Shown here: positions 48,501-54,407 of the stretch, piece by piece | Numbering within the stretch: the stretch's first letter is position 1 | Layout: each line of letters begins with the position of its first letter | NCBI RefSeq assembly: GCF_040066175.1 | Contig: NZ_JBEAAM010000017.1 | Coordinates: forward strand, 24,325-88,324 | DNA: 64,000 bases | Source: Solimonas sp040066175 | GTDB taxonomy: Bacteria; Pseudomonadota; Gammaproteobacteria; Nevskiales; Nevskiaceae | Direction: 5' to 3' | The notes under the pieces: generated by a model | Database searches by the model: none | What the model was told of the DNA's origin: nothing | The model's input: only the letters and a program-made list of their open reading frames with translations | Position numbers and translations under genes: made by a program

Positions 48501-48675
48501 GCGGTGCCTGCCCCGGATAGACCGTGCGCACGATCACCTGCGTGTCGGACAGATCGGGGATGGCATCAAGCGGCGTGCGTGCGGCGGCGTAGAGGCCCGC
48601 AGCCGTCAGCAGCAGCGTCGTGAGCAGCACGAGGAAGCGGTTGCGCACCGACCAGTGGATGAGCCGGGCGATCAC
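45541..48675 (-). CDS. cusA: CusA-type Cu(I)/Ag(I) RND efflux pump
   Basis: An HME-RND proton-driven inner-membrane pump of 1044 residues, similar in length to E. coli CusA. It has GDLLYMPTALPG, APLEMVETTIKLKP and IRNRIDMLATGIKSPVGIKIAGP; these contain the three methionines that correspond to the Cu/Ag-binding triad described for CusA. The ending EGAVLRVRPKAMTVAVIVAGLLP and GSEVMQRIAAPMIGGM is diagnostic. The GTG start at 48675 overlaps the cusB stop (GTGA). It is last in the operon CopL-like, cusC, cusB, cusA. Confidence 0.96.
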   Translation of the reverse strand: MIARLIHWSVRNRFLVLLTTLLLTAAGLYAAARTPLDAIPDLSDTQVIVRTVYPGQAPQVVEDQVTYPLTTTLLSVPHAKVVRGYSLFGESFVYVLFDDGVDLYWARSRVLEYLSQVQARLPATARAALGPDATGVGWIYEYALVDPTGQHDIGQLRALQDWFLKYELKTVENVAEVATIGGFNRQYQIVLRPDRLRAYRLPLDTVVDAVRKANSEAGGSVLELAEAEYMVRARGYLRSLDDFREIPVGLGESGTPVLLRDVATVQLGPETRRGIAELDGEGEVVGGVIVLRSGANARATIGAVKVKLESLKAGLPDGVRIVETYDRSALIERAVKNLSHKLLEEFVVVAVVCALFLWHLRSSLVAIIMLPVGILTAFIVMRIQGINAHIMSLGGIAIAIGAMVDAAVVMIENTHKTLERWRHDHGGHEPQPAERIGLIAEAAADVGPALFFSLLIITLSFVPVFTLEAQEGRLFAPLAYTKTYAMAAAAGLSVTLTPVLMVTFIRGHIADESANPLNRALIAAYRPAIATVLNHPRATLGIAAVVALATLWPATRLGSEFMPPLDEGDLLYMPTALPGLAVGKAAQLLQQTDRILKTFPEVERVFGKIGRAESATDPAPLEMVETTIKLKPRSAWRAGMTTEKLIAEMDAALKIPGMGNVWVQPIRNRIDMLATGIKSPVGIKIAGPDLDVIERIGSQIETALRNVPGTASAFSERVSGGRYVEIVPDRSAAARHGMAIADVQRIVGVAVGGENVGETVEGLQRFPINLRYPRALRDSVQDLRDLPVVTMRGETITLGSIADVKITDGPPMIKSENARPNGWIYVDIRERDLGGYVAEAKRVVAAQVPLPPGYSVHWSGQFEYLERASQRLRVVVPATLAVIFVLLYLTFGRVGEAALIMATLPFALVGGYWLIWLLGHHLSVASAVGFVALAGLSAEFGVVMLIYLRQAIERRRAAGPLDEAALREAIVEGAVLRVRPKAMTVAVIVAGLLPLFWGTGTGSEVMQRIAAPMIGGMVSAPLLSMLVLPAAYLLIGRRRSAGAG

Positions 48676-49907
48676 GGGCCGTCTCCGTCAGCGGATGCAC
48701 CGATGCGCCGGTAGGCGCCGAGCAGACTCGCTTCGGAGTCGATCAGGAACTGGCCCGACACGACGACCCGCTGGCCGGGTTCGAGGCCCTCCAGCACGAC
48801 GAGTTCGTCGCTGTGCTCCGCGCCCAAAACCACCTGCACCGGACGGTAGCGTCCTTCGTCTTCCGCGACCAGCACGACGTCTCGGCGCCCAGTGCGGATC
48901 ACGGCCTCGCTGGGGATCAGCGTCGCGCTCCGCTGTTCGCCACCGGCCACCGTGACTTCGGCGTACATGCCGGGCTTGAGTGCGCCATCGGTGTTGTCGA
49001 AGGATAGGCGCGCGCGCAGCGTGCGCGTCGCCGCATCGAGCAGCGGATAGACATACTCGACCGTGCCTTCGAAGGTCCTTCCAGGCAGTCCTGTGAGCCG
49101 CGCTTCGGCGCGCTGTCCGACCGCGAGCCAGGACAGCTGCGTTTCCGGCACCTCGACGACGATCCAGACCTTCGACAGATCGGCCAGCTTCATCAGTGGC
49201 ATGCCGGGCGTGACCTGAGCGCCCTGGCGCACCATCAGTTCGGTGACCACCCCGGGCTGCGGCGCACGCACTCGCGTCTGGCGCCGCGGTGGTTCGTCGG
49301 CGCCCGCCGCGTCGTAGGCGCCGAGCAGTGTCAGGCGCGTGCGCGCTGCCTCGATCAGCGTCGCGTCGCCGAGCCTGCGGGCCAGCGCAAGTTCTTCCCG
49401 TGCAGCGAGCAGGTCGGGCGAGTAGATGCGGGCGAGAACCTGGCCCTTGCGCACCGCGTCGCCGGCTGCGCGAACGTCCAGGCGCTCGACCCATCCGGCG
49501 GCCCGCGCCTCGACGACCGCGATGCGGTTCTCGTCCACGGCGACGCTGCCGACGGTGTCGATCCGTTGCCAGAACGTACCGGCCTTCACCTCGGCAGTGC
49601 GCATGCCCAGGTTCTGCGCCATGCGCGGATCGATGGATACGAGCGAGCGGCCGTCGCCTTCTGCGACCGCGTACTTGGGCACCAGTTCCATGTCCATGAA
49701 CGGCGATTTACCGGGCCGCTCGAAATGCACGTCCGGCTTCATCGGGTCGTACCAGTACAGCACCGTACTCGTGCCACTGCGATGACTCGCATCCACGGCA
49801 GGCTCGTCAGTGCGCGCGTCCGGTTTCGTGCGCTGCACGTACCACCAGACGCCGCCTGCAGTCGCGAGCAGCGCGAGGGACAGGACGACGCGGGTCTTTC
49901 TAATCAT
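48672..49907 (-). CDS. cusB: CusB-type periplasmic adaptor of the Cu/Ag efflux system
   Basis: A membrane-fusion protein of 411 residues with an N-terminal membrane anchor (VVLSLALLATAGGVWWYV). Right after it is the CusB metal-site segment LYWYDPMKPDVHFERPGKSPFMDMELVPKY (methionines in DPM, FMDM; written here as two adjoining motifs, WYDPM and GKSPFMDMELVPKYA). Lipoyl-like and beta-barrel domains follow (VRAPQPGVVTELMVRQGAQV, PETQLSWLAVGQRAEA, LKPGMYAEVTV). The start at 49907 overlaps the cusC end by 8 bases. It links CusA to CusC and hands metal ions to the pump. Confidence 0.95.
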   Translation of the reverse strand: MIRKTRVVLSLALLATAGGVWWYVQRTKPDARTDEPAVDASHRSGTSTVLYWYDPMKPDVHFERPGKSPFMDMELVPKYAVAEGDGRSLVSIDPRMAQNLGMRTAEVKAGTFWQRIDTVGSVAVDENRIAVVEARAAGWVERLDVRAAGDAVRKGQVLARIYSPDLLAAREELALARRLGDATLIEAARTRLTLLGAYDAAGADEPPRRQTRVRAPQPGVVTELMVRQGAQVTPGMPLMKLADLSKVWIVVEVPETQLSWLAVGQRAEARLTGLPGRTFEGTVEYVYPLLDAATRTLRARLSFDNTDGALKPGMYAEVTVAGGEQRSATLIPSEAVIRTGRRDVVLVAEDEGRYRPVQVVLGAEHSDELVVLEGLEPGQRVVVSGQFLIDSEASLLGAYRRIGASADGDGP

Positions 49908-51207
49908 GGCCGACTTCTCCTTCCGCAAGCCCGAACGCACCGAGATAGACGAGTTGCACGTAGCGATTGGCGAGCTCGTGCTGCAGGTCGAGACGATCCG
50001 TCTGCACTTCGAGGTGCGCACGGCGTGCATCGAGCAGGTCGCGGAACAGGCTGCGCCCCGCCCGCCAGCCAGCCAGCGTCGCGTCGATGCGCGCGCCGCT
50101 GTCGGGCAGCAGGTACGTGTCGTAGTCGCGCAGGCGCTCGATCAGTCGCTCGTAATCGTGGTGATTCAAGCGTGCCTCGGACCGCAGCTGCCGGCGGGAG
50201 TCATCGACCGCGGACTGTGCCGCGGCTTCGCGGGCGAGTGCGGTGGCGACATCCCGATCCTGGCGGTCGCGGGTGAACAGGGGCAGGTCCACGCCGGTCT
50301 GCAACAGCACCGTGTCGGCGCGGGCGGTGCGATGGCTGTAAGCGAGCTCGATGCGCCAGTCGGGTGCGTAGCTGGACTGCGCGAGTCTCGTGCCGGTCCG
50401 AGCCGCGGCGACGCGGGCGGTTGCGCCGATCAGCTGTGGATGCTGGTCGAGGCGCGCGAGCACGGCTTCCAGCGGCGGCGGGGCCGGCAACGCCGGCAGG
50501 TCCGGACACACCGGCCGTAGCGCAGCGTCGCCGATCCAGCGCGACAACGTGTTGCGCGCCTGCGCGATGCGCTGCTCCGTGCGGCGGACCGCATCCGCGA
50601 GCCGATGGACGTCCTGGCGTGCGGTGAGAAACTCGGCCTGCGTGATGCTGGCGGTGCGCAGCGCGATCTCCGCCACCTGCATCTGCGACGTCGCTTCGCG
50701 CAGGCTGGCCTGCGTCAGCTGCAGCTCGCGGTCGTAGCGCCACAGCTCGATCCAGGCCAGCGCCGCATCGCGGTGGATGCTGCGCAGGGCCAGCTCGCGC
50801 GCGGCGTCCAGCAGCCGTGCCTCCCGCTGCAGCGTCTCGCCACGCAGACGACGCTTGCGCGCGCGCGGGAACTCCTGCGCCAAGCCGATCTGCACCTGGG
50901 TATCCGCTTCGCCGGTGAAGGAATACGCATCGACGGTATCGATCGGCAGATCGGCGATGGCCAGGTTCAACTGTGGATCGGGCAGCTGCGCGGCGGACAC
51001 CGCGGACTCGCGTGCGGCGCGGCGCTGTGCATCGAGTTCATCCAGCACAGGCTGTGCAGTGACCGCGAGCCGCACCGCTTCGTCGAGGCCGAGCGCGATA
51101 CCACTGGCGTCATCGGCTCGTGTGGGCGGCGCCGTGGCCAGCGCAGGGAGGATCGCGAGAACCGCGATCGTGCGCCGCGCCTGTGCGCGGCATCGAGGGG
51201 TGAACAT
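49900..51207 (-). CDS. cusC: CusC/CzcC-type outer-membrane efflux protein
   Basis: A TolC-like outer-membrane factor of 435 residues: signal peptide (AQARRTIAVLAILPALATAPP), then two repeats of the OEP domain with long coiled helices (LDEAVRLAVTAQPVLDELDAQR, RLADAVRRTEQRIAQARNTL). It has no lipobox cysteine, unlike E. coli CusC, and is closer to CzcC-type proteins. GGAGA lies 7 bases before the ATG at 51207. It forms the exit channel of the CusCBA complex and precedes cusB with an 8-base overlap. Confidence 0.92.
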   Translation of the reverse strand: MFTPRCRAQARRTIAVLAILPALATAPPTRADDASGIALGLDEAVRLAVTAQPVLDELDAQRRAARESAVSAAQLPDPQLNLAIADLPIDTVDAYSFTGEADTQVQIGLAQEFPRARKRRLRGETLQREARLLDAARELALRSIHRDAALAWIELWRYDRELQLTQASLREATSQMQVAEIALRTASITQAEFLTARQDVHRLADAVRRTEQRIAQARNTLSRWIGDAALRPVCPDLPALPAPPPLEAVLARLDQHPQLIGATARVAAARTGTRLAQSSYAPDWRIELAYSHRTARADTVLLQTGVDLPLFTRDRQDRDVATALAREAAAQSAVDDSRRQLRSEARLNHHDYERLIERLRDYDTYLLPDSGARIDATLAGWRAGRSLFRDLLDARRAHLEVQTDRLDLQHELANRYVQLVYLGAFGLAEGEVGHD

Positions 51208-51273
51208 GGATCGTCTCCAGGCTGGGACCGCACGGGCGGTCCGGAACGGCTCGTGACGAGCCGGATCGCGAGG

Positions 51274-51663
51274 TCAGTCGTGGAGTTCGATCGGGGGGCG
51301 CAAGAGGAGAAGCGGGTGGCCCAGCAGGACGGCTTCGCTGTGCACCAGCAGAGCGAAAGGGGCGCCGAAGTCGTTCGCACACGGCACGCCCGCAGCCAGA
51401 GGCGCCGCGTGCGTGCCGCAGAGCGCATTGCAGCGGGTGCAGTCGCCGCCGTCGTCGCAGCAACTCATGCGAATGCCTTCGTGCGCGTCGCTGGTCTGAA
51501 TCGCCGCATCCGCCGCCGCGGCCTGGCCGTGGCAGGGCATCACCACTTCGCGGCTGGTGCCCGGCGCGCTGCCGGTCAGGACCATCGGCCCTGCCCAGGC
51601 CGAGGCCAAGCCCTGCAGCAGCAGGGTCAACGTCAGCAAGAAGGTGGCGGCCCGACGGTTCAC
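51274..51663 (-). CDS. Cys/His-rich exported protein, CopL-like
   Basis: A protein of 129 residues with a signal peptide (RRAATFLLTLTLLLQGLASAWA). The mature part has metal-type motifs MPCHGQ, HEGIRMSCCDDGGDCTRCNALCG, that is one CH pair and a CC-x5-C-x2-C-x3-C cluster. This matches the style of CopL and DUF2946 proteins found at the head of copper operons, where they bind copper and affect expression. The GTG at 51663 overlaps the stop of a 19-residue leader ORF (GTGA); a start at 51696 in the same frame is possible. It precedes cusC by 66 bases. Confidence 0.75.
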   Translation of the reverse strand: MNRRAATFLLTLTLLLQGLASAWAGPMVLTGSAPGTSREVVMPCHGQAAAADAAIQTSDAHEGIRMSCCDDGGDCTRCNALCGTHAAPLAAGVPCANDFGAPFALLVHSEAVLLGHPLLLLRPPIELHD

Positions 51664-51719
51664 GGCGTTCGCCAGTTCTCGGGCGCGGTGTGCCACGGCG
51701 CGGGGTGCTTGTCGGTCAC
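51660..51719 (-). CDS. 19-residue leader ORF of the cus operon
   Basis: GTG (51719) to TGA (51660-51662) encodes MTDKHPAPWHTAPENWRTP if the GTG is read as Met. Its first eight codons resemble the start of the EEP protein (MTHKHHAR) because both lie in the 61 bp repeat. The -10 box ends 6 bases before the GTG, so it could be read from a leaderless mRNA, and its stop overlaps the CopL-like start (GTGA). It may couple translation to the next gene or may simply be a remnant. Confidence 0.4.
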   Translation of the reverse strand: MTDKHPAPWHTAPENWRTP

Positions 51720-51764
51720 GCGGTCATTATGGCACCGCCACGTGCGCCGCCAAGCGCCGCGGCC
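51704..51764 (-). repeat. 61 bp promoter-bearing repeat, copy at the head of the cus operon
   Basis: This is the partner of the repeat at 45477-45537, in the same orientation. On the minus strand it has TTGGCG (51748-51753), a 16-base spacer and CATAAT (51726-51731), identical in layout to the other copy. It is the most likely promoter of the CopL-like/cusCBA operon. Outside the 61 bp the flanks do not match. Confidence 0.65.
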
Positions 51765-51811
51765 GGGTCGGCGGACGAGCGGCGCTGGTCAGGCCCGCGA
51801 ACAGCGGCTAG

Positions 51812-54241
51812 CTACTCCGTCAGCCGGTAGCGCGCGATGCGGTCGGCGTCGATCTGCGCGGCGGTGAACGGCAGGCGGTGCCAGCGCTTGGCCGAGTATT
51901 CGCGCGTGTAGTCGGAGAAGTGCGGGTTGGCCGGATCGGTGGACTGCGAGTAGGTGACGAAGCCTTCCGCGTGCACCTTGCCGTCCTCCCAGGTCACGGA
52001 CTGGATGTAGCTGTTGCCGTAGAACACCTTGTAACCACTGGCGGACAGCGCCTCGGCGCCCGCTTCCTCGGTCGATGCGATGGTGAACGCGCCTTCGAAG
52101 AACTCGCCACCGAAGATCGGGATGTCGTTGGCGATGCAGCAGGGATGCTGGATGCTGCCCAGCGGTGCGTCGAAGGCGATGCCGCTTGCCTTGACCGCGG
52201 CGACGCCGTCGGAGAACGCCTGCTGCACCGCATTGGACGAGGTATTCAGATCGCGCGGCGTGTTGACCGGGTCGCTGGCCGAGAACGGCACGCGCCAGAA
52301 GTTGCCGCCGCGATCGGCGCCGCCGGTGAGCGCGCGGAAGAACTCGCGCCAGACGTGCGCGCCGACCGAATTCAGGTTGGCGGTGCCGTCCCATTGCGCC
52401 AGTGCGGCGCAGGCCAGCGCCTCGTCGCCGCTTGCACTCGGGCAGATCTCGGTCAGCACGTTGTTCAGGCCGTACTCGGCGGTCTTGACCGCCGCGGACA
52501 GGCCGACCTGCTGCAGCAGCGGCAGCGTGAAGCCGGGCGTGGCGCTGCGACCGTCGCTGGCGTCGAGGCGGCGCTGCACCTGCGTGATCGACAGCTGCGT
52601 GCGGTAGGAGCGCACCGTGCCCTCGTCGCCGATGATGCGCGCGTAGCCGGTGATCGGCTGCGCCGGGTTGGTCAGCCAGTAGCTGTCGTTGTTGTTGGCG
52701 ACCCAGTCGTCGCGCTGCAGCGTCGGCAGGTGGCTCCTGCCGAAGATGCCTGGCGCCGGCGCGTCGGCGTCGGTATCCCATTCGCAGGCGCTGCGCGAAC
52801 CGTCGAGCACCGGCAGGCCGGGCACCAGCTGACCGATGACATTGTTGATCGGGATCGCGCCACAGGTCTGCACCTTGGCGTCGGGCACATTGGGCACGAC
52901 CGACAGGTCACCGTAGTACGCCTTGCCGCCGGGGCCGGTGGCGACGGTGTTGACCCAGGGGATGCCGAGGATCTGCCCATGCAGGTCGATGAACGCGTCG
53001 AGCGACTGCGCCTGGTTCCAGCGCGCGAACTGTTCGATCAGACGGTCGTTCTCGGCGTTGGCGTCGCGCAGCGTATAGGCCTTGAGCGGCGTCCAGCCGA
53101 GCACCGGCACGCCGCTGGCTTCGAGTACCAGCATCGGTCCGTAGTGCGAGCGGTACAGCGTGCGCGTCTCCGTGCTCATTGAGCCGTCCGCTTCCTTGAC
53201 CTGGATCGTCACCGGCACCTGCTCGATGTCGCGCAGTCCGCTGCCATAGACGTACTGGAACGGATTGGCCGGATTGAGCGTGAGTTCGTAGAAGGTGAAG
53301 CGGTAGGCGGTCGAGACCGTGTGGCTCCACGCGAAATGGTCGTTGAAGCCGATCAGCGCGGCCGGCACGCCGTACAGCGAGGCGCCCATGATGTCGAGCT
53401 CGCCGGGGATGGTCATGTGCGCGAGATACAGGCGCTCGGTGCCGGTCCACGGGAAGTGCGGATTGCCCCACAGCAGGTTGGAGCCGTCCTGCGTGGCGTC
53501 CCGGCCCATCGCGTACATGTTGCTGCCGAAGCGCTTGCCGCGCATTTCGGTGAAATAGCTCAGCGCGCCCGGATCGGCCCTCAGCGCGGACACCAGGTCG
53601 GGCGCATCGCTCGCCGCCTGCGCCTTGGCGGTGCTCAGCAGTGGCGCGGCATTGGCGATCTCATTGATGAACACGGACGACGACGCGATCACCGCCAGCC
53701 GGTAGAAGCGCCGGTACAGGTCGTCGGATTCGATCTCGAACAGCCAGTCGGCGTTGCGGCAGGACGCATGGCGCCCGGCGTGGCCGCCGGCCTTGAGCTC
53801 GCGGATGTAGCGGTTGTAGCCGGCGACGAAGCCATCGACCACGTCGCGGAACTGCGCCGGCGTGCGCTGTTTCATCGGTGCGATCGCCGCGTCGGTGGCC
53901 ATGAACTTCCAGAAGTAGTCGCTGTTGACGTTGGTGGCGATCACGCCGTTGGGCACGATGTGATAGCTGCCGTCGCGGCCGAACCAGCGTGCGCGCTCGC
54001 CGCGGATCGTGATCAGGTCTTCCTGCAGCACGCACAGGTTGTCCTCGGCAAAGGCATAGCCGTAGCCGTAGCCGGCGCTGCCGTAGTCGGCCGCCTCGAT
54101 GTGCGGGATGCCCAGAGTGGTGCGCGTGACGGTGACGTCGTAGCGGCTGCCGCCCGGGCCGCCGGCAGACGGTGAGGAACGCCCGCAGCCGGACATCGCC
54201 AGTACGGCTGCGCACACTGCCAGCAAGCCCCAACCACGCAT
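51812..54241 (-). CDS. penicillin acylase family (Ntn-hydrolase) lipoprotein
   Basis: A protein of 809 residues. The lipoprotein signal ends in VLAMSGC with Gly at +2. It has the acylase alpha-chain start (VTRTTLGIPHIEA, GYGYAFAEDNLCVLQEDL) and, at the chain junction, GSNMYAMGRD; Ser240 would become the N-terminal catalytic nucleophile of the beta chain after self-cleavage. GNPHFPWTGTERLYLAHMTIPG and GFNDHFAWSHTVS are family motifs. Relatives hydrolyse N-acyl homoserine lactones, penicillins or other N-acyl amides (PvdQ, aculeacin acylase). It is divergent from the beta-helix/cytochrome gene with near-mirror promoters. Confidence 0.93.
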   Translation of the reverse strand: MRGWGLLAVCAAVLAMSGCGRSSPSAGGPGGSRYDVTVTRTTLGIPHIEAADYGSAGYGYGYAFAEDNLCVLQEDLITIRGERARWFGRDGSYHIVPNGVIATNVNSDYFWKFMATDAAIAPMKQRTPAQFRDVVDGFVAGYNRYIRELKAGGHAGRHASCRNADWLFEIESDDLYRRFYRLAVIASSSVFINEIANAAPLLSTAKAQAASDAPDLVSALRADPGALSYFTEMRGKRFGSNMYAMGRDATQDGSNLLWGNPHFPWTGTERLYLAHMTIPGELDIMGASLYGVPAALIGFNDHFAWSHTVSTAYRFTFYELTLNPANPFQYVYGSGLRDIEQVPVTIQVKEADGSMSTETRTLYRSHYGPMLVLEASGVPVLGWTPLKAYTLRDANAENDRLIEQFARWNQAQSLDAFIDLHGQILGIPWVNTVATGPGGKAYYGDLSVVPNVPDAKVQTCGAIPINNVIGQLVPGLPVLDGSRSACEWDTDADAPAPGIFGRSHLPTLQRDDWVANNNDSYWLTNPAQPITGYARIIGDEGTVRSYRTQLSITQVQRRLDASDGRSATPGFTLPLLQQVGLSAAVKTAEYGLNNVLTEICPSASGDEALACAALAQWDGTANLNSVGAHVWREFFRALTGGADRGGNFWRVPFSASDPVNTPRDLNTSSNAVQQAFSDGVAAVKASGIAFDAPLGSIQHPCCIANDIPIFGGEFFEGAFTIASTEEAGAEALSASGYKVFYGNSYIQSVTWEDGKVHAEGFVTYSQSTDPANPHFSDYTREYSAKRWHRLPFTAAQIDADRIARYRLTE

Positions 54242-54272
54242 GATCTCCTCCAGTTCTTTGGAATGCTTCGCC

Positions 54273-54358
54273 GGAACTATAGCGCCCGTCCCGGTGCCGT
54301 GAACGAGCGATGGAAGCGGATTTACTATGGTGCGCAGGCGCGGCGGCGATATAGTTCC
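54273..54358. promoter_or_regulatory. mirror-image divergent promoter pair
   Basis: The two arms GGAACTATAGCGCC (54273-54286) and GGCGATATAGTTCC (54345-54358) are complementary at 13 of 14 positions. Read outward, each gives GGCGNTATAGTTCC with a -10-like TATAGT: one faces the acylase gene (start 54241) and the other the beta-helix gene (start 54408). The symmetry suggests shared control of both genes by one factor or similar promoter strength. Confidence 0.5.
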
Positions 54359-54407
54359 CGACCCGATATAAACACAGGCACGGGATCAGTGCCGAGGAGG
54401 CGTCACC

